Part shown: piece after piece, positions 1 through 9,486 of the stretch
Numbering within the stretch: position 1 is the first letter of the stretch
How the letters are laid out: each line of letters starts with the position of its first letter
Assembly: GCF_900637025.1 (NCBI RefSeq)
Contig: NZ_LR134336.1
Span: 1,770,501-1,834,500, forward strand
Reading direction: 5' to 3'
DNA: 64,000 nucleotides
DNA from: Streptococcus oralis ATCC 35037
GTDB taxonomy: Bacteria > Bacillota > Bacilli > Lactobacillales > Streptococcaceae
Program-made: the position numbers and the translations under genes
The notes under the pieces: generated by a model
What the model was told of the DNA's origin: nothing
Database searches by the model: none
The model's input: only the letters and a program-made list of their open reading frames with translations

Positions 1-126
1 TAACTCTTCTCTTGTAATTCCTTCTTTACCGAGATTTTGTTCTTTATAACTTAACTGGTGGGCATTGAGCCAGGTTTTCGCTTTTTTACAGCTAGTACAA
101 CTTGAGACTGTATAAATTTTGATCAT
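1..126 (-). CDS. spx: Spx/ArsC-family transcriptional regulator, N-terminal part
   Basis: Only the first 42 codons lie in the window; the gene runs off the left edge. The protein begins MIKIYTVSSCTSCKKA. A CxxC pair at residues 10 and 13 and the following lysines are typical of Spx, the thioredoxin-fold protein that binds the RNA polymerase alpha subunit and redirects transcription under thiol or oxidative stress. Other ArsC-like proteins share the fold, but the CxxC and the position beyond uvrA and the M24 peptidase match the streptococcal spx locus. Streptococci usually carry two Spx paralogues and I cannot say which one this is. Confidence 0.85.
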   Translation of the reverse strand, partial: MIKIYTVSSCTSCKKAKTWLNAHQLSYKEQNLGKEGITREEL

Positions 127-167
127 GTACCTACCCCTTTCGCTACATGTTACTATCAGTTTAGTCT

Positions 168-176
168 ATTATACCA
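168..176 (-). promoter_or_regulatory. Extended -10 promoter of spx
   Basis: Reading leftwards, TGG precedes a perfect TATAAT about 42 bases upstream of the spx ATG. This is an extended -10 element; no convincing -35 hexamer is seen. Confidence 0.55.
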
Positions 177-260
177 TAAAAAACATCCGACTTGCGACCT
201 ATTTTTAAAAAAAATTAACTTTTTTCGCGATTTTCGTACTTTTTTCTTGACAAAATCAAT

Positions 261-2921
261 TTATAACCAACTTTTAAATTTTTTGATATACAATCGTTTC
301 ACAACTGTAACACTTATCATATAGAGAACAATAATCAAAAGCAAAAAGAGGAAATAAATTGGTTCCAAAGGGGTTAAATGAAGCAGGCTAGCAATTGAAG
401 AGTAGGGAAGGAAGGTCACAAAACTAGCTGCCAGCAAGGTTGTACCAAGAACAAACCATGATGGACGACTTTGTAAGAAAGGAAGTTTTGCTGAACGAAG
501 CATATGGATAACCATGGTTTGGGACCACATGGATTCAATGAACCAACCTGTCTGGAACAAGATGATAAATCCCGTTGCAGACTCTGCTCCGTGAGCATAA
601 GCTTGACCTGTCGCCATTGGGACAATGATAAAATAGAGCAAGATAAAGGTCAAAATATCAAAGGCAGAAGAAATCGGACCCATCCAAATCATAAAGCGAG
701 TAATAGACTTGGCTTCCCACTTATGAGGATGCTTCAAAAAGTCTTCATCTACATTATCAAATGGCAAGGAAATGCAAGAAAGATCATAGACGAGGTTTAA
801 GACAATCAAGTGAATCGGAGCCATAGGAAGGAAAGGTAAAAAGATACCAGACACTAACAGAGAGAAAATGTTCCCGAAATTAGAGCTGACCGTCATCTTA
901 ATGTACTTGGTCATGTTGGCGTAGACCTTACGACCTTCAACGATACCAGTTTCAAGAACCATGAGATCCTTATCTAGCAAAATGACATCAGCCGTTTCTT
1001 TGGCAATATCTACTGCTGTATCAACAGAAATCCCCACATCTGCCACTTTCATAGAAGGGGCGTCGTTAATACCATCTCCCATATAGCCGACACCATGACC
1101 ATTTCTTTTTAGCTGTAGAATGATGCGAGCTTTTTGGTCAGGAGACAATTTAGCAAATACTGTTACACTTTCAACCACTTCTGCCAACTGCTCATCTGAC
1201 ATTTGGTCGATATCTACCCCTAAAAGGATGTGTTCAATGTCCAAACCAACTTTCTCACAGATGGCTTGCGTTACTTTTTCATTATCCCCAGTTAAAATCT
1301 TAGTCTTAACACCATGTTCAAGTAAAGCCTTGATTGCAGGTGCTGCAGATGGTTTTGGTGGATCTAGAAAGGCAAGATAGCCTGTTAGAATCATCTCTTT
1401 TTCATCTTCAACGGAGTAAGCAAAACCTTCTTTTAGGCCTGTTTTATAGGCAACTCCCAAGACTCGCAATCCCTGTTGATTAAGTTGATCTACTTCTTTT
1501 AAGATTTCCACTCGGATATCATCCGTCAAAGGACTAATCTGACCTTGATATTCCACATGGGTTGAAATCGCAAGCATTTCCTCTAGAGCACCCTTGGTTA
1601 CCAAACTAACAACTTCGTTCTCATCCTTGACGATGACACTCATCCGTCTGCGTTCAAAATCAAAGGGCAATTCATCTATTTTTTGGAAGCTAGTATCCAA
1701 ATTTTGTAGAATAGCGTGTTCTTTAGCTTCTTTTTCAGTTCTACTGATAATGGCACGGTCCATCAAGTTTTTCAATCCCGTTTGAAAATAGGAATTGAGG
1801 TAGGCCCGTCTCAACACAGACAAGTCCAAATCTCCATGTATATCCAAAGGATATTCAAGGACAATTTCGTCTTGGGTAAGGGTTCCGGTTTTATCCGTGC
1901 ATAGGATATCAATAGCACCTAGGTCCTGTATGGCATTGAGTTTTTTGATGACGACTTTTTCCTTGGCCATGATAATGGAGCCTTTTGCTAAACTGGCCGT
2001 GATGATCATAGGAAGCATCTCAGGTGTCAATCCAACACCAACACTCAGTGCAAACACACCTGCTTCCAGCCAGTCGCCATCTGTCAAGCCATTGGAGAGA
2101 AACACGATGGGAACCATGACTAACATCAAACGGATCAAGAGCCAAGAGATGCTGTTCATCTCCCGTTCAAAAGAGGTCGGTTCGTCATAGGTATTGAGAG
2201 TCTGCTCGATTTCTCCCATCATGGTGTCATCACCGACCGCTAGAATCAAAGCCTTAGCACTTCCTGATATCACATTGGTTCCCATAAAAGCGAGCGCTTC
2301 TGCTTCTAGCAGACTATCAAAATTTGACTGACTCATTTTTGACAAGGCTAGTTTTTCAACCGAGTCACTTTCACCTGTCAAACCAGACTGTTGAACAAAG
2401 AAATCACGTGATTCAATTAAAATGAGGTCTGCTGGAATCATATCCCCAGCACTTAATTTGACTATATCTCCAACGACCAAATCTTCAATTGCGACCTCTA
2501 AACTCTGGCCTTCGCGGATAACTGTGGCTGTATTCACAATCATTTTTGATAGATTGGTCGCAGCCTTGTCACTCCGCAGTTCCTGGACAAAGCGTATGCC
2601 ACCAGAGATTAGAACGAGAACGACGATGATGATAGAAGTCGTCGGATCTTCTTGTCCAGGCTTCGCCAACCAGACATTGGTCACCATGGAAATCATAGCG
2701 ATGACCAGCAGGATGATTGTAAATGGATTGATAATAGATTCGTAAATCTTTTTGAGGATACTGTCTTCTTGACCCTTGGTGATGGTGTTTTCGCCATATA
2801 GGTCACGATTTTTCTCCACCTGCTCCTCAGTCAAGCCTGTTAGACTTGTCTTATAAAAAGATAAAGTTTCTTTTAAAGGTGTATGAATAGCTGTTGCTAA
2901 TCTTTCTTTTGTAGTTTTCAT
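261..2921 (-). CDS. mgtA: Magnesium-importing P-type ATPase (MgtA type)
   Basis: An 886-residue P-type ATPase. It has a cation-ATPase N-terminal domain (about 10-85), TGES in the actuator domain (182-185), the phosphorylated aspartate in DKTGT (Asp343), GDGINDAP near residue 615, and about ten membrane segments. The fourth membrane segment contains PEMLP, which fits the MgtA/MgtB magnesium group better than Ca2+ or heavy-metal pumps. Family knowledge: these pumps import Mg2+ into the cytoplasm at low external Mg2+. The M-box riboswitch directly upstream supports Mg2+ strongly. The start is set by TAGGAG nine bases before the ATG. The gene is transcribed alone from its own promoter at about 3277-3305 and sits between spx and the pepP-like gene. 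Confidence 0.93.
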   Translation of the reverse strand: MKTTKERLATAIHTPLKETLSFYKTSLTGLTEEQVEKNRDLYGENTITKGQEDSILKKIYESIINPFTIILLVIAMISMVTNVWLAKPGQEDPTTSIIIVVLVLISGGIRFVQELRSDKAATNLSKMIVNTATVIREGQSLEVAIEDLVVGDIVKLSAGDMIPADLILIESRDFFVQQSGLTGESDSVEKLALSKMSQSNFDSLLEAEALAFMGTNVISGSAKALILAVGDDTMMGEIEQTLNTYDEPTSFEREMNSISWLLIRLMLVMVPIVFLSNGLTDGDWLEAGVFALSVGVGLTPEMLPMIITASLAKGSIIMAKEKVVIKKLNAIQDLGAIDILCTDKTGTLTQDEIVLEYPLDIHGDLDLSVLRRAYLNSYFQTGLKNLMDRAIISRTEKEAKEHAILQNLDTSFQKIDELPFDFERRRMSVIVKDENEVVSLVTKGALEEMLAISTHVEYQGQISPLTDDIRVEILKEVDQLNQQGLRVLGVAYKTGLKEGFAYSVEDEKEMILTGYLAFLDPPKPSAAPAIKALLEHGVKTKILTGDNEKVTQAICEKVGLDIEHILLGVDIDQMSDEQLAEVVESVTVFAKLSPDQKARIILQLKRNGHGVGYMGDGINDAPSMKVADVGISVDTAVDIAKETADVILLDKDLMVLETGIVEGRKVYANMTKYIKMTVSSNFGNIFSLLVSGIFLPFLPMAPIHLIVLNLVYDLSCISLPFDNVDEDFLKHPHKWEAKSITRFMIWMGPISSAFDILTFILLYFIIVPMATGQAYAHGAESATGFIILFQTGWFIESMWSQTMVIHMLRSAKLPFLQSRPSWFVLGTTLLAASFVTFLPYSSIASLLHLTPLEPIYFLFLLLIIVLYMISVTVVKRLYIKKFKSWL

Positions 2922-2936
2922 TGGTTTCTCCTATCT

Positions 2937-2958
2937 GTATGAATGATATGTTTCATAC
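2937..2958 (-). promoter_or_regulatory. Hairpin B beside the mgtA ribosome-binding site
   Basis: GTATGAA and TTCATAC form a 7-bp stem with an 8-base loop, ending four bases upstream of the mgtA Shine-Dalgarno sequence. Its upstream arm overlaps the downstream arm of the larger stem A (2954-3017), so the two cannot form together. A regulatory switch is inferred. Confidence 0.5.
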
Positions 2959-3017
2959 ACAGAGACCAATCACTTTATAAGGGCAGAACGACACAAATCA
3001 GCGATTGGCTGTGTATG
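2954..3017 (-). promoter_or_regulatory. Stem A between leader-peptide codons and the mgtA upstream region
   Basis: On the transcribed strand CATACACAG-CCAATC (3017 to 3003) is fully complementary to GATTGG-tct-CTGTGTATG (2971 to 2954). This gives 15 base pairs with one 3-base bulge. The 5' arm covers codons 10-15 of the small reading frame at 2975-3046, so a translating ribosome would open it. It competes with hairpin B at 2937-2958. Confidence 0.65.
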
Positions 3018-3046
3018 TGCGGTTCTGGATGATCGTCAATTTGCAT
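2975..3046 (-). CDS. Putative mgtA leader peptide (MgtL-like), 23 codons
   Basis: The frame opens with ATG eight bases after AGGAG and ends in TAA, 53 bases before mgtA. The peptide begins MQIDDHPEPH and ends CVVLPL. Two aspartates, a glutamate and two prolines fall in the first nine residues. Nascent chains rich in acidic residues and prolines destabilise ribosomes at low Mg2+, the mechanism described for the enterobacterial MgtL leader (MEPDPTPLP...). The frame lies downstream of the M-box terminator, so it is read only when the riboswitch allows. No homologue is claimed; function is inferred from position, ribosome-binding site, composition and overlap with stem A. Confidence 0.6.
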   Translation of the reverse strand: MQIDDHPEPHIHSQSLICVVLPL

Positions 3047-3080
3047 CGTTTGTCTCCTTTCCTTGTTCTAAAACAGTAGA

Positions 3081-3106
3081 AAATCCCACCATAAAATGGC
3101 AGGATT
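3081..3106 (-). terminator. Intrinsic terminator of the M-box riboswitch
   Basis: On the transcribed strand AATCCTGCCA TTTTA TGGTGGGATT forms an imperfect hairpin followed by TTTT and a further T-rich stretch. It lies between the M-box core and the leader peptide, where an M-box expression platform is expected. Confidence 0.7.
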
Positions 3107-3127
3107 AAAAAACTAACTATCTGTTTT

Positions 3128-3275
3128 TTCGTTCAAGCTTTAACTCCATAGGGCGATGTAATGAGCTTAGTCTTGGCCTTCGCGACCAGGACTGTTGACC
3201 AACGAGTAGTGTCTCCACTGCTTTGCGGTAGTCATCCGTATCCCTATGGTAGCCTCACCTACCGTTTTCGTCTAT
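3128..3275 (-). promoter_or_regulatory. M-box (ykoK) Mg2+ riboswitch
   Basis: The transcribed strand carries the M-box signature in order: GGTAGGTGAGGCTACC, CATAGGGATA, a GACTACCGCAAAGCAG segment, GGTCAACAG, then AGCTCATTACATCGCCC, CTATGG and GTTAAAGCTTGAACG. These match conserved blocks I know from Bacillus M-box leaders. It lies just behind the promoter at 3277-3305 and ahead of a terminator and mgtA. Bound Mg2+ should favour termination, so mgtA is expressed when Mg2+ is low. Boundaries are approximate. Confidence 0.92.
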
Positions 3276-3276
3276 C

Positions 3277-3305
3277 AGTATAAACCTTTAAAATATAAAA
3301 GTCAA
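3277..3305 (-). promoter_or_regulatory. Promoter of the mgtA leader
   Basis: TTGACT (3300-3305) and TATACT (3277-3282) are separated by exactly 17 bases on the minus strand. Transcription would start at about 3270, at the 5' end of the M-box. Confidence 0.8.
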
Positions 3306-3323
3306 TGATTTATCATAATTTTC

Positions 3324-4385
3324 TTAAATAACAATTAATTCCTTCGGCGCTAGAGTCAACAATTCGCAACCGTTATCTGTAATTAAGATATCGTCTTCAA
3401 TACGAACGCCGTATTTACCTTCAATATAGATACCCGGTTCATCAGTCAAGACCATACCTGCTTGAATGCTCTCGGTAGAAGTTTGACTAAAGTAGGGTTC
3501 CTCATGGATATCCAGTCCGATACCATGGCCAATACCGTGAGTAAAGTAGTCGCCATAGCCTGCCTCGATGATAATATCACGAGGAATTTTGTCAAAGTCA
3601 CGGAAACCTAATCCTGCCTTAGCTTGATTAATCAGAGCTTGGTTGGCTTTCAGGACAGTATTGTAAATTTCTGCCTGCTCGTCACTGACATGACCGAGGT
3701 AGATGGTCCGTGTCATATCACTGACATAGTGGTCGTAGAGACAGCCGAAGTCCATGGTAATGGCTTCTCCCGCTTCAACCGGTTTGTGCATTGGATGAGC
3801 ATGGGGCTTAGAAGAGTTGATGCCACTTGCTAAAATGGTATCAAAAGACAAGCCTGCTGCTCCCAACTCACGCATGCGGAAATCAAGGAAGTTGGCAATT
3901 TCGATCTCAGTTTTTCCTGGTTTGATAAAGTCAAGCGCATCACGGAAAGCTTGGTCTGAGATAGAACATGCCTTACGAATAGTCGCAATCTCCGCTTCAT
4001 CTTTAATCATCCGAAGCGCTTCAACAAACTGAGTCTGCGGAAGCAAGTCGATTCCTGCAAAAGCTGCCTGCATACGGTGGTAATAAGAGACCGAAATCTC
4101 GTCCTCAAAACCAACGCGAGACAAACCCATATCCTTAACAATGCCTGCAATAACAGCCAATTCATCACGATCAGCCACAATCTCAAAACCTGTCACTTCT
4201 TGCTTAGCTGCAATGATATAGCGAGAGTCTGTCACCAAAACCTGACGGTCACGGCTGATAAAGACTGTTCCATTTGAGCCCCAAAAGCCGGTCAGGTAAT
4301 AGACGTTTTTAAGGTTGTTGATGATGATACCATCTAGTTCTTTTTCTTGCATTTTAGCTAGAAATGCTTGCACACGTTTATTCAT
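3324..4385 (-). CDS. pepP: M24B family Xaa-Pro aminopeptidase
   Basis: A 353-residue cytoplasmic metallopeptidase with a creatinase-like N-terminal domain (about 1-130) and a pita-bread catalytic domain. The two-metal ligands are visible in order: Asp in MDFG, Asp in SDMTRT, His in [14 protein letters not shown], Glu in DEPGIY and Glu in RIEDD. The family removes N-terminal residues before proline or cleaves Xaa-Pro dipeptides. At this length it could be PepP-like or PepQ-like, so the symbol is tentative. Its start overlaps the uvrA stop by 8 bases, so it is translated with uvrA from the same mRNA. The mgtA promoter begins right after it. Confidence 0.85.
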   Translation of the reverse strand: MNKRVQAFLAKMQEKELDGIIINNLKNVYYLTGFWGSNGTVFISRDRQVLVTDSRYIIAAKQEVTGFEIVADRDELAVIAGIVKDMGLSRVGFEDEISVSYYHRMQAAFAGIDLLPQTQFVEALRMIKDEAEIATIRKACSISDQAFRDALDFIKPGKTEIEIANFLDFRMRELGAAGLSFDTILASGINSSKPHAHPMHKPVEAGEAITMDFGCLYDHYVSDMTRTIYLGHVSDEQAEIYNTVLKANQALINQAKAGLGFRDFDKIPRDIIIEAGYGDYFTHGIGHGIGLDIHEEPYFSQTSTESIQAGMVLTDEPGIYIEGKYGVRIEDDILITDNGCELLTLAPKELIVI

Positions 4386-7209
4386 GATGTAACTTTCCTT
4401 TCAAATAGTGTCCTGTGTAGCTGGCTTCATTGGCTGCTACTTCTTCTGGAGTTCCTGTTGCGATGATGGTTCCGCCACCGACACCGCCCTCAGGTCCCAA
4501 ATCGATGATATGGTCTGCCGTCTTGATGACATCCAGATTGTGCTCAATGACGAGAACAGTATTGCCATCGTCGACAAAGCGAGCTAAAACCTTGAGCAAG
4601 CGAGCGATATCCTCGGTATGAAGCCCTGTCGTCGGCTCATCCAGAATGTAGAAGGATTTTCCTGTCGAGCGTTTGTGGAGCTCACTAGCTAACTTCATAC
4701 GCTGGGCTTCTCCACCTGAAAGGGTGGTAGCTGGTTGTCCTAACGTTACATAGCCCAACCCTACATCCTTGATGGTCTGAAGTTTACGCTGAATCTTGGG
4801 AATGTGTTGGAAGAATTCCACCGCATCGTTGACGGTCATGTCCAAAACCTGCGAGATATTCTTTTCCTTATAGTGGACTTCTAGGGTTTCACTGTTGTAG
4901 CGAGTCCCATGGCAAACTTCACAGGCAACATAAACATCTGGCAAGAAGTGCATCTCAATCTTGATGATCCCGTCACCTGAGCAGGCTTCGCAACGACCGC
5001 CCTTGACGTTAAAACTGAAACGGCCCTTCTTGTAGCCTCGAATCTTAGCTTCATTTGTCTGAGCAAAGAGGTCTCGTATATCGTCAAAAACTCCCGTATA
5101 GGTAGCCGGGTTAGACCTTGGCGTTCGTCCGATAGGGCTCTGGTCAATGTCAATCAAGCGGTCTACATGCTCAATCCCTGTAATCGTCTTAAACTTACCA
5201 GGTTTGTCTGAATTGCGGTTAAGCTTCTGGGCAATGGCTTTTTTGAGGATGCTGTTGATTAAGGTCGATTTCCCTGAACCTGATACACCTGTCACTGCGA
5301 TGAATTTTCCCAATGGGAAGCGAGCGGTAATATTTTGCAAGTTATTCTCATGCGCTCCTGTCACTTCGATAAAGCGGCCATTTCCGGCACGGCGCTCTTC
5401 TGGTACTGGAATGGCACGTTTACCTGACAAGTACTGGCCTGTGATAGATTTGCTGTTACGAGCCACCTGCTTTGGCGTCCCTGCAGCGACGATTTCTCCA
5501 CCAAAAACACCGGCACCGGGACCAACGTCAATCAGATAATCCGCCTCACGCATGGTATCTTCATCATGTTCCACTACGATCAAGGTATTTCCTAAATCAC
5601 GCATTTTTTTCAAGCTGGCAATCAGGCGGTCATTATCCCTCTGGTGGAGACCAATCGACGGCTCATCCAATATATAGAGGACACCTGAGAGGTTGGACCC
5701 AATCTGAGTCGCCAAGCGAATTCGCTGACTCTCCCCACCTGATAGGGTTCCTGCCGAACGTGACAGCGTCAAATAGTTAAGCCCCACGTTATTGAGGAAG
5801 GTCAAGCGATCCTTGATTTCCTTGAGAATGGGACGAGCAATAATGGCTTCATTTTCAGACAAGGTCAACTGGCTCACCAACTCCAAATGGTCTGCGATAG
5901 ACAAATCTGAGATTTCACCGATATGTGGCCCTTGCTCACCACCCACACGAACAGACAAGGCCTGATCGTTGAGACGATAGCCGTGACAAGTTCCGCAGGT
6001 CAGCTCATTCATGTAGAGACGCATCTGGGTGCGAGTATAGTCACTATTGGTTTCGTGGTAGCGACGTTTGATATTAGTGACAACTCCTTCAAAAGGAATG
6101 TCAATATCCCGCACACCACCAAATTCATTTTCATAGTGGAAATGGAATTCCTTTCCATCCGAACCATAGAGAATCAAGTCCTTATCCGCTTCTGACAGGT
6201 CCTCAAAGGGGATATCCATATCCACACCAAAAGCTGTCATAGCCTGCTCTAACATATTTGGATAGTAGTTTGATGAGATAGGATTCCAAGGTGCTAGCGC
6301 CCCCTCACGTAAGGTTTTACTGGCATCTGGCACTACCAAATCAGTATCCACCTCCAGCTTAATACCCAAACCATCACACTCACTACAAGAACCAAACGGC
6401 GCATTGAAGGAGAAGAGACGAGGCTCTAACTCTGGTACGGTAAAACCACAAACTGGACAGGCATAGTGCTCAGAGAAGAGCAACTCAGAATCGTCCATAG
6501 TATCGATAATCACATAGCCTTCTGCGATACGAAGGGCAGCCTCGATTGAGTCAAAGAGACGGCTACGGATACCCTCCTTGATAACAATACGGTCAACTAC
6601 GACATCAATATTGTGTTGCTTGCTCTTAGACAGCTCTGGAACTTCGGTCACATCATAAACTTCCCCATCCACTCGGACGCGGACATAGCCGTCTTTCTGA
6701 ACCTTTTCAATGATACTCTTATGTTGCCCTTTTTTCTTACGAATGACCGGAGCTAAAATTTGCAGACGTTGGCGTTCTGGCAATTCCAAAACCTTATCCA
6801 CGATTTGTTCTACAGAAGAAGCCTTGATAGTCCCATGCCCGTTGATACAGTAAGGCGTCCCCACACGTGCGTAGAGGAGACGCAGATAATCATTGATTTC
6901 AGTCGTGGTTCCCACGGTCGAACGAGGGTTTTTGCTGGTGGTTTTCTGGTCGATGGAAATAGCTGGACTGAGGCCATCAATGGCATCTACATCTGGTTTT
7001 TCCATGTTGCCCAAGAACTGACGAGCGTAAGCTGACAAGCTCTCTACATAGCGACGTTGGCCCTCAGCATAGAGGGTATCAAAGGCCAGACTGGATTTCC
7101 CAGAACCTGACAAACCAGTCACAACAACCAGCTTGTCTCTTGGAATCTCCACATCTATATTTTTTAAGTTATGGGCACGCGCCCCATGAATCACAATTTT
7201 ATCTTGCAT
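4378..7209 (-). CDS. uvrA: Excinuclease ABC subunit A
   Basis: UvrA, the dimeric damage-recognition ATPase of nucleotide excision repair. It has two ABC modules: Walker A motifs GLSGSGKSS (about 32-40) and GVSGSGKST, signatures LSGGESQR and LSGGEAQR, and zinc-binding cysteine clusters (CPVC...CSEC and CEAC...CEVC). I start it at 7209 ([10 protein letters not shown], 943 residues). An in-frame ATG 33 bases upstream lies inside the -10 box TATAAT at 7241-7246, so it cannot be on that transcript. It is followed by the overlapping peptidase gene. Confidence 0.95.
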   Translation of the reverse strand: MQDKIVIHGARAHNLKNIDVEIPRDKLVVVTGLSGSGKSSLAFDTLYAEGQRRYVESLSAYARQFLGNMEKPDVDAIDGLSPAISIDQKTTSKNPRSTVGTTTEINDYLRLLYARVGTPYCINGHGTIKASSVEQIVDKVLELPERQRLQILAPVIRKKKGQHKSIIEKVQKDGYVRVRVDGEVYDVTEVPELSKSKQHNIDVVVDRIVIKEGIRSRLFDSIEAALRIAEGYVIIDTMDDSELLFSEHYACPVCGFTVPELEPRLFSFNAPFGSCSECDGLGIKLEVDTDLVVPDASKTLREGALAPWNPISSNYYPNMLEQAMTAFGVDMDIPFEDLSEADKDLILYGSDGKEFHFHYENEFGGVRDIDIPFEGVVTNIKRRYHETNSDYTRTQMRLYMNELTCGTCHGYRLNDQALSVRVGGEQGPHIGEISDLSIADHLELVSQLTLSENEAIIARPILKEIKDRLTFLNNVGLNYLTLSRSAGTLSGGESQRIRLATQIGSNLSGVLYILDEPSIGLHQRDNDRLIASLKKMRDLGNTLIVVEHDEDTMREADYLIDVGPGAGVFGGEIVAAGTPKQVARNSKSITGQYLSGKRAIPVPEERRAGNGRFIEVTGAHENNLQNITARFPLGKFIAVTGVSGSGKSTLINSILKKAIAQKLNRNSDKPGKFKTITGIEHVDRLIDIDQSPIGRTPRSNPATYTGVFDDIRDLFAQTNEAKIRGYKKGRFSFNVKGGRCEACSGDGIIKIEMHFLPDVYVACEVCHGTRYNSETLEVHYKEKNISQVLDMTVNDAVEFFQHIPKIQRKLQTIKDVGLGYVTLGQPATTLSGGEAQRMKLASELHKRSTGKSFYILDEPTTGLHTEDIARLLKVLARFVDDGNTVLVIEHNLDVIKTADHIIDLGPEGGVGGGTIIATGTPEEVAANEASYTGHYLKGKLHHE

Positions 7210-7240
7210 CTTTGTTCTTTCTAGTCCATTATTGCTTTCC

Positions 7241-7249
7241 ATTATACCA
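7241..7249 (-). promoter_or_regulatory. Extended -10 promoter of uvrA
   Basis: TGGTATAAT on the minus strand, an extended -10 without a clear -35. It overlaps an upstream in-frame ATG and therefore fixes the uvrA start at 7209. Confidence 0.65.
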
Positions 7250-7290
7250 AAAAATGTGAAATTCTATTACCCAAAAAGCTGTTTTTATAG

Positions 7291-7296
7291 TATAAT
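7291..7296 (+). promoter_or_regulatory. -10 box of corA
   Basis: A perfect TATAAT 50 bases before the corA ATG, with only a weak -35 candidate (TTACCC about 18 bases upstream). It is divergent from the uvrA promoter. Confidence 0.5.
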
Positions 7297-7345
7297 AGTA
7301 CGGTGCAAAAAATGAATCACTGAATAGTAGGAAAGGATAGGGGAT

Positions 7346-8290
7346 ATGAAACAAGTTTTTCTCTCAACAACAACTGAATTTAAAGAGATCGACACGCTTG
7401 AACCGGGTACTTGGATCAATCTCGTCAATCCTACACAAAATGAATCGTTGGAAATCGCTAACGCCTTCGACATTGACATTGCCGACCTTCGAGCACCACT
7501 CGATGCGGAAGAAATGTCCCGTATTACCATCGAAGATGAGTACACTTTGATCATCGTGGACGTTCCCATCACAGAGGAAAGAAACAATCGTACCTACTAC
7601 GTTACGATTCCGCTGGGGATTATCATCACAGAGGAAACCATTATCACCACCTGCTTGGAACCCCTCCCCGTTCTCGATGTCTTTATCAACCGTAGACTGC
7701 GTAACTTTTACACCTTCATGCGTTCACGCTTTATCTTCCAGATTCTCTACCGCAACGCCGAACTTTACCTTACGGCCCTTCGTTCGATCGACCGTAAGAG
7801 TGAACAGATCGAAAGTCAACTTCACAAATCTACTCGAAACGAAGAGCTGATTGAGCTCATGGAATTGGAAAAGACCATCGTCTATTTCAAGGCCTCACTT
7901 AAGACAAATGAGCGCGTGATTAAGAAATTAACCAGCGCAACTAGCAATATCAAGAAATACCTAGAAGACGAAGACCTACTCGAAGACACTCTGATTGAAA
8001 CCCAACAGGCCATCGAGATGGCAGATATCTATGGAAATGTCCTTCACTCTATGACAGAGACCTTTGCCTCTATCATTTCCAACAACCAGAACAACATCAT
8101 GAAAACCCTGGCTCTCGTGACCATTGTCATGTCTGTCCCAACCATGATTTTCTCTGCCTACGGAATGAACTTCAAGGATAATGAAATCCCTTTGAACGGT
8201 GAGCCTCACGCCTTCTGGTTAATCGTCTTTATCGCCTTTGCTATGAGTGTTTCGCTCACTCTCTATCTCATCCATAAAAAATGGTTCTAA
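7346..8290 (+). CDS. corA: CorA family divalent cation channel
   Basis: A 314-residue CorA-type protein. A long soluble, largely helical N-terminal domain is followed by two C-terminal membrane helices. The signature YGMN is at about residues 272-275 and closes the first membrane helix. The family forms pentameric channels for Mg2+ or, in some members, other divalent metals. An AGGAAAGGATAGGGGAT stretch precedes the ATG. The next gene starts 11 bases beyond, so the two are probably co-transcribed. With mgtA, two Mg2+ transport systems lie within 8 kb. Confidence 0.93.
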   Translation: MKQVFLSTTTEFKEIDTLEPGTWINLVNPTQNESLEIANAFDIDIADLRAPLDAEEMSRITIEDEYTLIIVDVPITEERNNRTYYVTIPLGIIITEETIITTCLEPLPVLDVFINRRLRNFYTFMRSRFIFQILYRNAELYLTALRSIDRKSEQIESQLHKSTRNEELIELMELEKTIVYFKASLKTNERVIKKLTSATSNIKKYLEDEDLLEDTLIETQQAIEMADIYGNVLHSMTETFASIISNNQNNIMKTLALVTIVMSVPTMIFSAYGMNFKDNEIPLNGEPHAFWLIVFIAFAMSVSLTLYLIHKKWF

Positions 8291-8301
8291 GAGGAATCCC
8301 T

Positions 8302-8979
8302 ATGTCTCAGATTGATTTACAAAAATTAACTAAGAAAAACCAAGAGTTTATCCATATTGCTACCCAGCAATTTATCAAAGATGGCAAAACAGATGCTGAA
8401 ATCAAGGCTGTTTTTGAGGAAGTCATTCCTAGAATCCTTGAAGAGCAAGTCAAAGGAACAACAGCTCGTTCCCTCTATGGCGCTCCAACTCACTGGGCTC
8501 ACAGTTTCACAGTCAAGGAACAGTACGAAAAAGAGCATCCAAAAGAAAATGATGATCCAAAACTCATGATTATGGACTCAGCCCTTTTTATTACCAGTCT
8601 CTTTGCACTGGTTAGCGCTCTGACCAACTTTTTCTCTACAGACCAGGCTATTGGCTATGGATTGATTACCCTCTTGTTGGTTGGGCTTGTTGGAGGTGTT
8701 GCCTTCTACTTGATGTACTACTTTGTCTACCAGTACTATGGACCAGACACAGATCGTAGCCAACGTCCTCCATTCTGGAAATCAATCCTCGTTATCCTGG
8801 CTTCTATGGTCCTTTGGTTGGTTGTCTTCTTTGCAACAAGCTTCCTACCAGCCAACCTCAATCCAGTCCTTGCTCCATTGCCTTTGGCTATCCTAGGGGC
8901 TACCCTTCTCGCCCTTCGCTTCTATCTCAAGAAACGTTTCAACATCCGAAGTGCAAGCGCGGGCCCATCACGTTATTAA
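8302..8979 (+). CDS. DUF1129-type membrane protein
   Basis: A 225-residue protein: a charged N-terminal half, then four predicted membrane helices (from about residue 90) and a basic tail. It resembles the DUF1129 family of Firmicutes, which has no assigned function. The start at MSQIDLQ is preferred because AAGAGGA lies just upstream. An in-frame ATG at 8281 sits inside the end of corA. Spacing to corA and to the following TfoX-like gene (15 bases) suggests a three-gene operon. Confidence 0.7.
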   Translation: MSQIDLQKLTKKNQEFIHIATQQFIKDGKTDAEIKAVFEEVIPRILEEQVKGTTARSLYGAPTHWAHSFTVKEQYEKEHPKENDDPKLMIMDSALFITSLFALVSALTNFFSTDQAIGYGLITLLLVGLVGGVAFYLMYYFVYQYYGPDTDRSQRPPFWKSILVILASMVLWLVVFFATSFLPANLNPVLAPLPLAILGATLLALRFYLKKRFNIRSASAGPSRY

Positions 8980-8994
8980 GAAAAGTGAAAAGCT

Positions 8995-9342
8995 ATGGCA
9001 TATAGTCAATCCTTAGCTCAGCAGACTCGAAAAATTCTAGCACTCAAACTTCCTCCCCAAATTTTCGAAGAAGAGTTAGAAGAAAAGAAACTATTTGGTG
9101 GTCTTGCCTTTATGATTCGTGGGAAAATGGTCCTTACAGTCAGTTCCAGAAAGGACGAGCTGGTTATGGTGAGAATTGGCAAAGAAATGGAAAAGCAAGT
9201 TCTACCCCGAACAGGAGCTCATACCACATTGATGAGAGGGCGACCTTATCATGGCTATATAGACCTAGATATCGAAGGTCAAAAAGAACTTCCTTACTGG
9301 ATTGATTTAGCTCTCTCCTATAATCAAGAGTTGACCAAGTAA
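8995..9342 (+). CDS. TfoX N-terminal domain protein
   Basis: A 115-residue protein made of one TfoX/Sxy N-terminal domain, with the typical motifs KKLFGGLAFMIRGKM and GYIDLDIEGQ. In gamma-proteobacteria the full Sxy protein regulates competence. Stand-alone N-domains in Firmicutes have no established role, so none is assigned. It is the last gene of the corA group, followed by a hairpin at 9376. Confidence 0.75.
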   Translation: MAYSQSLAQQTRKILALKLPPQIFEEELEEKKLFGGLAFMIRGKMVLTVSSRKDELVMVRIGKEMEKQVLPRTGAHTTLMRGRPYHGYIDLDIEGQKELPYWIDLALSYNQELTK

Positions 9343-9375
9343 CTCATATCTAGTGAGATTAGTGATTAGAAAAAC

Positions 9376-9405
9376 GGAAAGCAACTGCACAGTCGGTTGC
9401 TTTTT
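9376..9405 (+). terminator. Terminator after the corA group
   Basis: AAAGCAAC and GTTGCTTTTT form a hairpin with a T tract, shortly after the TfoX-like gene. Confidence 0.65.
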
Positions 9406-9486
9406 CACTTGCTTTCTTGAAATTCAATAGAACTTCTGAGTCTGATTCTTATAGTTTTCTCTCATCTTTTGTGATAAAATAGGCTC

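Noticed and set aside
7210..7242. Upstream ATG of uvrA at 7242
   Set aside because: It lies within the -10 element of the uvrA promoter and cannot be in that transcript; family length also favours 7209.
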